Source of the DNA: Diphasiastrum complanatum
Lineage: Eukaryota > Streptophyta > Lycopodiopsida > Lycopodiales > Lycopodiaceae
Reading direction: 5' to 3'
NCBI GenBank assembly: GCA_029204225.1
Contig: CM055106.1
Location: 2,352,738 to 2,416,737, forward strand
Length of the DNA: 64,000 bases
Within the stretch, counting starts at the first letter, position 1. Each line of letters starts with the position of its first letter. This document shows positions 38,427 through 49,789 of the stretch, in pieces. The notes beneath the pieces are model-generated. The model saw only the letters and a list, made by a program, of their open reading frames with translations, searched no databases and was not told where the DNA came from. Made by a program: the position numbers and the translations under genes.

Positions 38427-39778
38427 TGAAGAAACAGAATGTTTCTATTGGTAAAGCTTTGCTAGCTTTCAATCCTGAACTTTTGACAAAAGACAACACG
38501 ACACGACACAACACGAAATCAGTCATGCTCCTCAACTGACCAAGAAGATCAGCCAAGTACCATGGGGTACAAATATTTGATCAGATATCATGACATCAGC
38601 AGAAGTACTCTAAATCGTGGCTAATCTGCCACTGTTGTAATTTGTGATTAGTTGTAGATGTTTAATCTCTCTAATCTGGTAGTTACACAACGCGACTACA
38701 TACTTTCTGTTTGATGCATAATACAGTAGGCAAGACAAGAAGTCAGAAGATGAAAAATACAGAATACAATGTAGAGGATCTGTAGATCCAGAAGTCCGCT
38801 AGTAAGCGAGACATTATTCGTTAGATAACTGTATTTCTCTCATGCCAATGCATTGCGTGGATCTGTCATGTAGTGCTTGAAGAATCAAGAAGATCAATAG
38901 ATAATATTGTAGCTGTTGTGCACATATTATTCTGTATGATTGTATGATCTTGAATGAAAATTTGTTTGCTACAATTCGTGTATCAGATTCACTTGTTTAT
39001 TCAATTTTGCACTTTGGTTTGATTTTGTTGAATGTTATATTAATTTGTTAACGTAGATCAGTAGTGTATGTCTACACTCTGAAGTATTGTAGGAATGATA
39101 TAGCCGGCAGTGACCAGCAATCATATCTAAATTTTTGACGAACTGATTTCGTTCGCGAATGCTTTTCTTTTCGTGTTTCGCTTCGCTATAAGGGTAAATC
39201 AATTTCAGAGCTCACTTAAGTTTTGTCTCATTTCGTCTTGTTTCGTTTCATTTCATCTTGTTTCGTTTCGTTTTGTCTCGTCTCGTTACAAAGCCTGATT
39301 GATTGATCTTGTCGCGAACTCTTTCACTTCGTTTTGTTTCGCGATCTCTATGCTTCCAACATGAATCAATGTCAGAGCTCGTATATGTTTTGCTTCGCTT
39401 CGCTTCATTTTGTTTTTTGTCTAGATTTCGTCTCATTTTGTTTCGTTGTGTTACAGGGCCCGATTGATCCAACACGAATTATTCTCAAATAGATATAGTT
39501 CGAGTTTCACGAAACTGACTTTCCCACCATTTTTTTTTAAAATACTTTTTCAAATAAGTGGGGTCTTCTATCATAGTAAGGCCTTTTTTTTGGCCCCTAC
39601 AAGTAAATAAGGTTATTTTGTGACATTTGCATTCTACAGAGGTTTGCGAAGCGAATAGAGTGATATGTGTACGTAACAGAGCCCATGAGAGAGAGAATCG
39701 TTCGAGATTTTTTTTTTATCAGTTTGTCACCAGAGTTTTAGCTGAAATCTACATTTTTTGAGCACATTTTTTGCATCA
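38427..39778 (+). repeat. 5' LTR of copia element E1
   Basis: About 1352 bp, starts tgaagaaaca and ends tttttgcatca, followed by the primer-binding site. The E2 LTR (60065-61185) has the same start, end and middle (gtaatttgtgattagttg, and the TTTCG-rich part near the end). Starts of the same LTR are seen at 54094 (+) and 49905 (-). Confidence 0.85.
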
Positions 39779-39779
39779 G

Positions 39780-39792
39780 TGGTACCAGAGCC
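39780..39792 (+). other. Primer-binding site of E1
   Basis: tggtaccagagcc, an initiator-Met tRNA type site with one change from tggtatcagagcc, the form E2 uses. Confidence 0.85.
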
Positions 39793-39890
39793 TACCTTGT
39801 CATAGTCTGACATAGCCGAAAAGCTATCAGATTAAGGACGCTAAGCATTCAAACAAAATCCATCAAGAACTATACAGAAATTCAGAAGCA

Positions 39891-40904
39891 ATGGCTTCAA
39901 TCAGCAGCATACAATCCAGGATCTGTACAGTTCTAGATTCATCAGGATCTAACTTCCTAGCATGGAAGGTGAAGACCTCGCTGATACTAAAGGGCGAAGG
40001 ATTATTCTCCTGGGTAGATGGCATCGAGGAGATGCCTACAACAATAGGCAAGGAGCTACCCGAATGGAGGGAGAAGAATGACAAGGCAGTAGTTTTGTTA
40101 TCATCATCCATCGAGGATAGCCTCACACTTGACCTAGCTACACTCTCCAAAGCAAAGGAGATGTGGGATACACTACTCACAAGATTTCAGACGAAATCAC
40201 GCAGTCAAATAATGATGCTTGAAGATCAGCTGACAAACATGTAGTGGGATGGCAAAGACCTCACTTCTTTTGTAAGGAAGATGAAGGATCTATTGCTTTC
40301 ACTACACAATTCCGGAGCGGAAAATGCAGTGTGGGCAGAGAGAGCTCACTTATCTGTTGAGAGCCTTACCTAGATCTTTCCAGACAACCAGAACTCTGCT
40401 AGCAGAGGATCCTACAGTGACACTCGAAAAGGCAATTGTCGAGATTCGAGAGGAAGTCGAGACTCGAGAGCATCTTGATCACGAGGATGCTTCTGACCAA
40501 GCCCTCTACAACAACAAGGAGAAGGCCAAGAAACAATTTAAGCCTAAGAGAGAGCCAGATCGAAAGCAAAATTGTGATCAACAAGTAGAAGGAACCAGCA
40601 AAGGCAAATGGAAAAACAAAGGGAGGTCGAAACAACAAGGTGGAGACAAGAAGACCTGCGTGAGATGCAAACGCGAAGGACACACAATCGAATCGTGTTG
40701 GCTCAATTCAAAAATTGAGTCTATCCACTATCACAAGAACAGCCACGGACTACCACCTGAACCCAACAAACAAATTAGCACAAAACAAATAGGAGAACAA
40801 TAATAGTTTGTCCTATGTTGAGGAGCATGAGAGCTCAAAAATGGACGAAGAAAGATCGAACATAAATAATTCGACCGCCTACATCTGTGCAGACATGTGT
40901 GTAG
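39891..40904 (+). pseudogene. E1 gag and start of protease, interrupted
   Basis: ATG at 39891. Frames 39891-40244 and 40324-40803 together make a copia Gag: FLAWKVKTSLILKGEGLF, EMWDTLLTRFQTKSRSQI, then a CCHC knuckle CVRCKREGHTIESC at about 40660-40700. A TAG at 40242-40244 and a frameshift separate the two pieces. A second knuckle present in E2 is degenerate here. The sequence is cut at 40905 by the LTR of element D. Confidence 0.85.
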
Positions 40905-41743
40905 TGTCAAAGTACAGCAAAATGGACCAAGAATAGATCTGAATCAGATCCACAAGTGTGATTGGATGTTAGATTAGATCAACCTATCAATCTACACAAG
41001 ATTAGATAGCATTTAGATCAAATCTAGATGAATAAATCTAACAAGAACAATCATTATTGATCAAAACTTGTACTTGCTGGTTTCACACATGTGAAAACCT
41101 GTCAAAGTACGGACATTAGGCTGAGAATAAAGTATACTAAGCTTAGAACCCAATCAATGCATAAAAACACAAGACAAATAGAGAGAAGACACTAGAATTG
41201 CTCCAAAACCAAGATTTAGCTTCCATGTCAATTATGGCCAAATGAGCCACTATATATACACAAGAGCTGATGATTACTCGGCTGATTTGGCATGTGTGAG
41301 AGTGCCTACTCATCAAAGGATCCAGCAATAGTCATCAATATGGAACATGGACCAATATTCCTAACTTATAGCCACCTCTCTTGATTTTAGGCAATTTTTC
41401 TAATTTATAGGCACTTGCACAAATATCTACTACAAGTTGGATCTCACCTTCTACTGATGTTTTGACACATGTGAGAAGTTCTTGGCACGTGTGAGATCAC
41501 TCCTATCCATGTGAAATAGCTTTTCCTACCAATAAAATGATGCCAAGTGGCATGTAGCTAGAAAACTAGATTTTGGCCATTTTAGCCACTAGATCTCAAA
41601 TGAAATGGTATGTACAACCTATATGACTCATCTAAATAATTAAACTTAATTCACTTCACACGTGAAGACAGACTCCACACATGTGTAAACATAATATGTA
41701 CATGATTTTGGCCTAGATCAAGCATGATTTTGACATTTTCACA
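40905..41743 (-). repeat. 3' LTR of copia element D
   Basis: 839 bp with TG...CA ends (tgtcaaag ... ttttcaca on the + strand). The end part matches, inverted, the F LTR that stops at 45200. It contains several CACATGTG/CACGTG palindromes. It lies directly behind the stop of the D polyprotein (41755) with a short purine tract between. Confidence 0.85.
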
Positions 41744-41754
41744 CTCCTCAAAAT

Positions 41755-43311
41755 CTAGCTTGGTAAATCTAGTATACATCTATCTACAACTCCAAGTGCT
41801 AATCTTAACTTCACAAATGGATCCTTTGCCAATGGTTTGGTAAGTATATCAGCAACACAATTTGGAGATGAGACATGAATGAGCTTGATCTCCTGTGCTT
41901 GTACTTTCTCTCTCACAAAGTGATGTGAAATCTCAATGTGCTTGGTTCGAGCATGGAAGATTGGATTGTTGGCAAGTTGTTGGGCTGCTTGATTGTCACA
42001 ATAAATGCATGGATTATCTTCAGCCTTGATCACTTGAAGCTCCTCCAATAGTCTTCTTAGCCATAGGATCTCCTTGGTTGTTGTTGTCATAGCTTTATAC
42101 TCAGATTCGGTTAATGAAAGTGAGATAGTATCTTGCTTTTTGGAAAGCCAAGATATGACTCCTCCACATAGGAATGTAGCAAAGGCACTGGTGGATCTTC
42201 TATCCACTTTGTCACCTGCAAAATCTGAGTCTGAGTATGCTCTCAAACAAAGATTAGTCCCTTGATATACTATGCCAAAGTTTCTAGTAGCCGAGATGTA
42301 CCTTAACACGCTTTTGGCACTCTTCCAATGACATATTAGTGGACTTTGCATGTATTGACTCAATTTGCCAGCACAAAAGCTAAGATCTGGTCTAGTGATG
42401 GTCATATAGATCAAGGAACCAATAATTTTTCTATAGGTAGTGATTTCCTCAAAGGATGGTTCATCACTTTCCTTAGAAACTTTTACATTTAGTTCCATGG
42501 GAGGTTCAACTCCTTTACAATCTTTCATGCCAAACTTTTCTAAGATGGATCTAGCATACTTAGATTGACATATGAAAGTAGAATCATTGCTTCTAGTAAC
42601 TTCTATTCCAAGTATGACCTTTAGAAGTCCTAGATCTACCATTTTAAACTCACTAGACAAGGAAATTTTCACATCTTTAATGTCATCATGATCATTTCTT
42701 GTGAGAATTATATCATCAACATATAAAACCAAAATGATGATCTTTCCATCATTACATTTGTAGTACAATGATGGTTCATAAGAACTTACAACAAATCCAA
42801 TGAAAATAAGATAAGAATGCAACCTAGAGTACCAAGCTCTAGGTGCTTGCTTGAGTCCATAAAGACTCTTCTTCAAAAAGCACACTTTGTCTTCTTCTCC
42901 ATCTTTGATGAAGCCCTCGGGTTGGCATATGTAAATTTCCTCCTCCAAGAATCCATTCAAGAAAGCATTTGTCACATCAAGTTGAAAGAGCTCCCACTTG
43001 AAAGAAGTAGCAAGGCATATGATCAATCTAATGGTTACAAGCTTTGCAACAAGAGCAAAGGTTTCATCATAATCTATGCCTTTGACTTGTAAAAAACCTT
43101 TTGCTACAAGTCTTGCTTTATACTTATGAATGGAAACATCTTGATTATACTTCAATCTATATATCCACTTACAAGTAAGAGGCTTCTTTCCATAAGGTAG
43201 ATTAACAAGATCCCAAGTTTGATTTTCCAACAAAGCATCAAACTCTACTTGCATAGCATCCTTCCAACTTTGAGACTTAATTGCTTCTTTGAAACATGTA
43301 GTTGAGTCCAT
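41755..43311 (-). CDS. Element D RT and RNase H, 518-codon open frame
   Basis: The longest intact element frame on this strand. It begins in the RT N-terminal block (SQSWKDAMQVEFDALLENQT, YKARLVAKGF), continues with the fingers and palm (WELFQLDVTNAFLNG) and the catalytic LYVDDIIL, then the connection and RNase H ([37 protein letters not shown]), and ends DRCILDLPS. All catalytic residues appear present. The start Met is not natural: a complete copia polyprotein would continue upstream, but an inverted duplication at 43298-43386 breaks the frame there. Confidence 0.88.
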   Translation of the reverse strand: MDSTTCFKEAIKSQSWKDAMQVEFDALLENQTWDLVNLPYGKKPLTCKWIYRLKYNQDVSIHKYKARLVAKGFLQVKGIDYDETFALVAKLVTIRLIICLATSFKWELFQLDVTNAFLNGFLEEEIYICQPEGFIKDGEEDKVCFLKKSLYGLKQAPRAWYSRLHSYLIFIGFVVSSYEPSLYYKCNDGKIIILVLYVDDIILTRNDHDDIKDVKISLSSEFKMVDLGLLKVILGIEVTRSNDSTFICQSKYARSILEKFGMKDCKGVEPPMELNVKVSKESDEPSFEEITTYRKIIGSLIYMTITRPDLSFCAGKLSQYMQSPLICHWKSAKSVLRYISATRNFGIVYQGTNLCLRAYSDSDFAGDKVDRRSTSAFATFLCGGVISWLSKKQDTISLSLTESEYKAMTTTTKEILWLRRLLEELQVIKAEDNPCIYCDNQAAQQLANNPIFHARTKHIEISHHFVREKVQAQEIKLIHVSSPNCVADILTKPLAKDPFVKLRLALGVVDRCILDLPS

Positions 43312-43386
43312 AAAGACTCAACTACACACCTCTTATTCTTTCTTCAAGCATAGTAGTGAAGAAAGAATAAGAGGTGTGTAGTTGAG
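43298..43386. repeat. Perfect 30-bp inverted repeat with 10-base spacer
   Basis: Arms 43317-43346 and 43357-43386 are exact reverse complements; the spacer is agcatagtag. The outer ten bases also pair with gtagttgagt at 43298-43307, giving three related segments. It lies in the integrase-RT linker of element D and destroys the reading frame. Confidence 0.95.
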
Positions 43387-43634
43387 AATCTTCCCTTTGC
43401 TTTCCTTTGTCACTATAAGTGAGCCTTGATGGCTCAGCCCTCAATCTTGTTGATCTTCCTGGCTCCTTTGGATCTTGACCAAGATCCTCTTGGTCTTCAA
43501 CTCCTTAAGCTCCTCCTCGGCCATAGCCTGATCATTGATAAGATGAGAGTTGTTGGAAAGTACCTTCTCTTTGCCATTGAGAGATTCATCAAAAAGTACA
43601 TCTCTACTTACAACAACTTTCTTGGTAATAGGTG
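43387..43634 (-). pseudogene. Element D integrase C-terminus
   Basis: The minus frame contains TPITKKVVVSRDVLFDES, the conserved C-terminal end of copia integrase, followed by a charged linker towards RT. Further integrase is absent because the LTR of D2 starts at about 43635. Confidence 0.75.
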
Positions 43635-44381
43635 TGCAAAAAGTACAAAAAGGACCAAGAGTGGATCCTAATCTGATCCTCAAGAGAGATTGGTTGTCAG
43701 ATTACTTGATCTATCAATCTACTTGAGATTAAGATCAATCTAGATCAATTCTAGACACAAAATCCTGTGTGAGTATGGACTTCAACCTGAAAATCAAGTA
43801 CACATTGATAGCACCTCAAAACAATCAAAACAAATGGAGAGAATCACTCAAAATTGCTTCCAAAACCAAGATTGGTGTCTCACATTGGTTATGGCCAAAT
43901 AAGCCTCTATATATACACTTTTGGAGCTCGAGGTACTGATCATGCATCATATCTCACACGTGTGAGGATGCCTTGTCACCATCATGCAATTTGACACTTG
44001 GATCAAAACTTTCCATTTTGGGCATTTTTGGTCTATTTTCCAACTATATGGAGATCTTCATGGAAATCTTCTAGAAGCGAAAACTCGCCTACTTCAGCTA
44101 TTTCTACACGTGTGAGCTATCCTCTACACATGGGATGTGACACCTATTCAAAATATTTGGCTCATGCAATCATTAGATTGGTGTCATGTGTCATATCTCT
44201 AGAAAACTAGCTTTTGGCCATTTTACCACTAGAACTTGAATTAAAACATATGTACAACATATATGATTATGGTACATTAAAAGTACACTAGTTTCACATG
44301 TGGGAACAGGCTCCACACATGTGTGTCTATCCTATATACAATATTTTTGGCCTCTACCAAGCTTTATTTGCATTTTTCACA
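43635..44381 (-). repeat. 3' LTR of copia element D2
   Basis: About 747 bp, starts tgcaaaaagtac and ends tttttcaca. Diverged from the D LTR but clearly the same family (aaaaggaccaagag, ctatatatac, caccttg-type text, CACACGTGTG near 43956). It is followed on the right by RNase H in the same minus orientation. Confidence 0.75.
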
Positions 44382-44725
44382 CTCCTCCTCAAAAATCTAG
44401 CTTGGTAAATCTAGCATAGATCTATCTATAACTCCAAGAGCCAATATTAATTTTATAAAAGGATCTTTAGGCAATGCCTTGGTGAGTATATCAGCAATGC
44501 AATCTGATGATGAAACATGAATAAGCTTGATCTCCTTTGCTTGCACTTTCTCCCTCACGAAATGATGTGCAATCTCGATGTGCTTTGTTCGAGAATGGAA
44601 GACTGGATTGTTTGCATGTTGTTGAGTTGCTTGATTATCACAATATATGCATGGAATGTCTTCATCCTTGATCACATGTAGCTCCTCCAAAAGCCTTTTA
44701 AGCCAAAGAACTTCCTTTGTTGATC
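44382..44725 (-). pseudogene. D2 RNase H end
   Basis: The 97-codon minus frame 44690-44397 reads ELHVIKDEDIPCIYCDNQAT, HSRTKHIEIAHHFVREKVQA and ADILTKALPKDPF, very close to the end of element D. It breaks off near 44725 against an LTR of the same family running the other way. Confidence 0.85.
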
Positions 44726-44726
44726 A

Positions 44727-45200
44727 AGGGAGGTGGGTATAAATTAGGAAACTTGGTCCATGTGCCATATTGATGATTATTGGTGGATCCTTTGATGAGT
44801 AGGCACTCTCACACGTGCCAAATCAGCTGAGTAAGCATCAGCTCTTGTGTATATATAGTGGCTCATTTGGCCATAATTGACATGGAAGCTAAATCTTGGT
44901 TTTGGAGCAATTCTAGTGTTTTCTCTCTATTTGTCTTGTGTTTTTATGCATTGATTGGGTTCTAAGATTAGTATACTTTATTCTCAGACTAGTGTCCGTA
45001 TTCTAACAGGTTTTCACACGTGTGAAACCAGCAACAAGTTTTGATCAATAATGATTGTTCTTGTTAGATTTATTCATCTAGATTTGATCTAAATGCTATC
45101 TAATCTTGTGTAGATTGATAGATTGATCTAATCTAACATCCAATCACACTTGTGGATCTGATTCAGATCTATTCTTGGTCCATTTTGCTATACTTTGACA
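44727..45200 (+). repeat. 5' LTR of copia element F, 5'-truncated
   Basis: Inverted match to the D LTR (40905-41743), with its first part missing. It has a TATA-like tatatata near 44852, a CACACGTGTG palindrome near 45016, and ends ctttgaca directly before the primer-binding site tggtattagagcc (45201-45213). Confidence 0.82.
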
Positions 45201-45792
45201 TGGTATTAGAGCCAAGTACAAGTGCATTTAAGACATTGATCTAAAACTATTCCCAAATTGGCAGGTTTTTGAAAACAAGCTAATATTGAGGTAGAGAGTT
45301 GGAATGGATAGCTAGAACCAAAATATTCGTACCAAATCTTGATGTGGGCTGCAGGTGTACCTTCCACACGTGTGGGGCCGTATAGAACCTATTTTGAACA
45401 GTATTTTTTATTTTGGTGCAATTTGAGCTTCATACACCCAATTTGAGTCAATTTAGTGCATTTTTCAAGCTTTCACTTGCATTGTTTCTATTCCATTGAT
45501 TTGTTCTTGGTTTAGATCAATCATATAGGTGGATTAAATCTTGTTTACAGTACATTGAAGTTGATTCTCTATTTTTTTGAGTGTACCTTGAAATTGAGAG
45601 AGATTGAGTGCTATAAACCAAAGGTTAAGGAGCGAATTTGCAAAGTTGAGATTGTAATCTATAGATCCATCATTCTAGATTTGTTCTAAAGTGTTAGGGT
45701 CAGGTCTACAAGCTTATTGATTGCTAGAAGACACTATAGGTTCAGATCTCTAAAGTGAAACCATCTAAGTTTCAAGTGCATTTACACTAATA

Positions 45793-47803
45793 ATGGCATC
45801 AATGGGTGGCTTCTTACTTGAAGCTAGTGAAAGGCTTTCATCAACTAATTATGTCATTTGGAAAGTTCGAATGGAGTCATTTATTTGTACTTCATGATTT
45901 GTATGACATTGTTCTTGGTGTGGAAGAAGAACCTCAAGTAGCTCAAGAATTCGTAAAGTACAAAAAGAGATTTAGGTTGTCATTACATTGCTTGAAAATG
46001 AATGTAAGTAATGACTTGTTGAAAGAGATCTCATCTTGTAGCACATCCAAAGAGGCATGGGATTCACTAAAATCTATTTATGAATCCAAAAATACTTCAA
46101 GAATACTCATGCTAATACTTCAAAGCATGAAAGGAAGTAATGAAAGTGCCCAAGATTATGTTCTTAGGATCAAATCTTTGAATATTGAGTTATCTTCCAT
46201 TAGTGACAAGATTCAAGACAATGAGCTAGTTCAAATCATCTTGAATGGATTAGGAAATGAGTATTATAATCTAGTTCAAACATTTTCTATTCAAGATCAA
46301 CTTCCTACTATTGAAAAACTTCATAGTGTGCTAGTTTTTGAGGATAGTAGGATGCTTCATATCAAGAATAGGATTGGTTCTCTTTCTTTGATTGATGGCG
46401 ATGAGAAAGCTAACTTTTCTTTGAAAGGCAAAAAGAAGAATTTTCCATCCAAGAAGACCCAAGATGTGGAGGTCGAGAGCAAGGATGGAGCTTCAGGTTC
46501 AAAAGGCAAGAGTAAGAAAGACAAGAAGAAGCTTAAGTGTTTTTTCTGTGGTAAGAAAGGACACTTTGCATCCGAGTGTTACAAGAAGAAGAATGCCCAA
46601 GAGAAGGACAACCATGGCAACCTTGTGCTTGAGGAGGAGGATGAATGCAACTTATCTTTGATGGCTTCCTTAACACAAACATCTGATTACAACACATGGT
46701 GGATTGGTAGTGGGGCTAGTTCCCACATGACTCACCAAAAAGACTACTTTTCTACCTTACTTTCTTACGAAAACTCTAAGAAGTTTATCTTCACTGCAAG
46801 TGATCAAGAATGTGAGATTGTAGGAATTGGATCCATTCCATTATGTCTTGGATCGTCTAAGAAAGTAGATCTAGACAATGTTCTCTATGTACCTTCTATT
46901 ACAAAGAACTTGTTAAGTGTTGGTCAACTTATGGATAGTGGATTAGATGTTCATTTCAAGCATGGAGCATGTTCCATCTTGAAGAATGATAAATGTATTG
47001 CTAATGGCTTTAAGCAAGGAAGGTTATTTAAGTTGGATGCTAATGTGATGGTTGGAAGTGTTAACATGGCAAGGGAGGAGCTCTCTCAAGTGGAGCTATG
47101 GCACAAGAGGTTAGGCCATCCTAACTACAAAGCTATGGAGACCATGGTGAACAAAGAGCTAGCAATTGGACTTCCCAAAGCCATATCCAAGTGTGGCAAG
47201 ATTTGGGAAGCTTGTGGACTCTCCAAGTCTCATAAGCAACCTTTCAAGAGATCTTTGACAAGATCTAAGTCTCCTCTTGATTTGATTCATTCGGATGTTC
47301 ACTCTTTTTCACATGAATCAAATGGTGGAGCTCTTATGTATGTCACTTTTATTGATGATAAATCAAGATACTCTTGGATTTACCTCTTGTCTAAGAAAAG
47401 TGAAGTGTTTGAAACCTTTGTGAAGTTCAAAACTCTTGTAGAAAAGCAACTTAATGCTAGCTTGAAAGTATTAAGATGTGATAATGGAGGGGAGTACATC
47501 TCCAATAGTATGAAAGAGTTTTGTCAAATTAATGGCATTAGAAGAGAGTTTACTTGCACATACACCCCACAACAAAATGGGATGGCCGAGAGGAAAAATA
47601 GAACACTATGTGAGTGTGCTAAAGCATTGAGATTAGATGCATCACTTCCTATTTCATTTTGGGGAGAAGCTATTTTATGTGCAAACTTTCTATGTAATAG
47701 AATGACTAATAGTGCCATTGGAGGTCTCACACCTTATGAAGCATTGTATGGCAAAAAGCCAAATCTTAGTGATTTGAAAATTTTTGGATGTACTTGTAGT
47801 TAA
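45793..47803 (+). pseudogene. Element F gag-protease-integrase, long frame with one early frameshift
   Basis: The natural ATG appears to be at 45793 (MASMGGFLLEASERLSS). A one-base gain near 45880 shifts into the 665-codon frame that ends at 47803. Domains in order: UBN2-type gag, lysine-rich linker with CCHC knuckle CFFCGKKGHFASEC, a protease site with WWIGSGASSHM (the catalytic Asp position reads Gly), pre-integrase LWHKRLGHPNYKAM with a damaged CxxC (the first Cys position reads Trp), and integrase core with LIHSDVHSF, LRCDNGGEY and NGMAERKNR. It stops in FGCTCS, before RT. The long frame suggests recent origin, but several key residues are lost. Confidence 0.88.
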
Positions 47804-47813
47804 GAAAAACAGT

Positions 47814-48048
47814 TTAAACACCCTACCGGATCAATCACCACAGCACAACATCAAGTGCAACAAGACAAGACAACAGAATAGCTCACCTCAAACTGTATAT
47901 TCAACTGATAAGCAGGTACAAAGATAAAGTTGCTTAAAAGCACTCAAAGGGCTCGTAAAAGAAAGATGGCCCACTAATTCTAGAACTAAGCACACGTGGT
48001 GCCGTCGAAATAAGAAAGCATTGTATAAGTCGATCATTGCTAGTTTAA
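47814..48048 (-). repeat. 3' LTR of copia element G
   Basis: About 235 bp between ttaaac and gtttaa, bordered on the right by ctctctccctca, a polypurine tract on the minus strand. This resembles the short LTR and tract of element A. Ends were judged from the inverted termini. Confidence 0.6.
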
Positions 48049-48155
48049 CTCTCTCCCTCAATGATCAATGTCTCTCTTTATTTTAGAGTTTACTCTATTC
48101 ATGGAACATACCTCCATAATACTATTACAAGTAAAGGCTTTTTACATAACCAGAT

Positions 48156-48640
48156 CTAACCCAGTCTGGCTCTAAAAGTCTCAAACTTTTCTTTACTTAA
48201 AGCTTTCGTAAATATATCAGCAACTTGTAACAACGTAGAACAGTGTACAATATTTATATCTTCAGATTGTAGCTTCTCACGCACAAAGTGATATATTACC
48301 TCAATATGTTTTGTCCTTGCGTGAAAGACATGATTCTTAGCCAATTGTATTCCACTTTGACTATCACAGAAAATAACAGTAGGATTTACCTGCTTCATGC
48401 CAATCTCACATAACAACTTACGTAGCCAAACAGCTTCCTGAGTAGCAGAACTTAATGCTTTATATTCGGCTTTTGCAAAAGAAAGAGAAATTGTATCTTG
48501 CTTCTTGATAGACCATGAAAAACGACCGCTACCAAAATTGAAGGCATAACCTGTTCTTGACTTTCTATCATCTATATTTCCTGCCCAATCAGCGTCAACA
48601 TAACCCTGCAACTTAGGTAAAACATTTTGTCTTTTGTAGA
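48156..48640 (-). pseudogene. Element G RNase H
   Basis: A 151-codon minus frame with GYVDADWAGNIDDRKSRTGY, FAKAEYKALS, FCDSQSGIQLAKNHVFHART and ADIFTKALSKEKF. Complete RNase H domain, no RT attached. It meets a + strand gag at about 48645. Confidence 0.85.
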
Positions 48641-48644
48641 TTAC

Positions 48645-49190
48645 TTACATCCACTATTATGCTACTTGGATAGTTCGAATGGAGTCTTTTCTTGTACTTC
48701 ATGATCTTTATGACATAGTACTTGAGGTGGAAGTAGAACCTCAAGGAGGAGTTGAATTGGCTAAGTACAAAAAGAGATGTAGAGTTGCATTACACTGCAT
48801 AAAAATGAATGCAAGTAATGAACTTTTGAAAGAAATCTCATTTTGTACTACATCCAAAGAGGCATGGGATTCATTAAAAGCCATTTATGGATCCAAGAAC
48901 ACTTCAAGGATACTCATGCTTGGGAATCAAATCCTTCAAAGCATGAAAGGAAGTAGTGAAAGTGCCCAAAATTATGTCTTTAGGATCAAATCTTTGAATA
49001 AGGAGTTGTCTTCTATAGATGATAAAATCAAAGATGATGAATTAGTTCAAATCATTTTGAATGGATTAGGAGATGATTATTCCAATCTTGTTCAAACCTT
49101 TGTTATTCAAGATTCACTTCCTAGTATTGAAAAACTTCAAAGTGTGCTTGTTAGTGAGGAGAGTAGAATGCTTCATATCAAAAGTAGGAT
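48645..49190 (+). pseudogene. F-family gag fragment
   Basis: Reads RMESFLVLHDLYDIVL, ALHCIKMNASNELLKEISF and SLPSIEKLQSVLVSEESRM, close to the gag of element F but without its frameshift at the start. It lacks the first ~20 codons and the zinc knuckle. At about 49190 it switches to a minus-strand RT. Confidence 0.82.
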
Positions 49191-49789
49191 GCGCTGTAGG
49201 AAAGTATCCTGAAACCTGCACCATGACAATAACACAAGCCATAATCCCTCGCTAATTGAAGATATTGCAAAATTCGTTTTGCAATCTTCCAATGTGTCGA
49301 GCTTGGATTCGTGCAGAATTGACTCATCCTGAATACTACATAAGCAATATCAGGGCGTGTGTTGTCTGCAAGGTACATCAGTGATCCTATCAGCTTCCTA
49401 TAAGGTGTGAGCTGCATCTGTTCTCTCTCTTCCTCAGTCTTTGGACAGTCATCATTCGTCAGCACCATCCCTACGAGCATTGGAGTGTTCTCTCCTTTGC
49501 TATTCAGCATCCCAAAGTTCTCTAGGATCTTTTGGGTGTATTTGGACTGGTGAAGGTATAACTTATCTCTCTCATAGTCCCTTTCAATTTGCAAGCCTAG
49601 GTAACACATGGCTTCTCCCAGATCCATTATCTCAAAATGTTTCGAGATGTCTACCTTTACTTCAGCTATTAGCTGCTCACTCTTGCAAATCATCCACATA
49701 CATAGCCACAATGATAATCTGCCCATCTGTAACGCTGACATATATATTGGAATCAGCCAACAGAGGCTTTAATCCTAATGATTTCAAGT
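49190..49789 (-). pseudogene. E-family RT fragment
   Basis: The minus frame contains VKVDISKHFEIMDLGEAMCY, LHQSKYTQKILENFGML, PYRKLIGSLMYLADNTRPDI and HWKIAKRILQYL: the palm-thumb-connection part of copia RT. It resembles the RT at 50624-51199. The catalytic YVDD site is damaged or out of frame. Confidence 0.82.
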
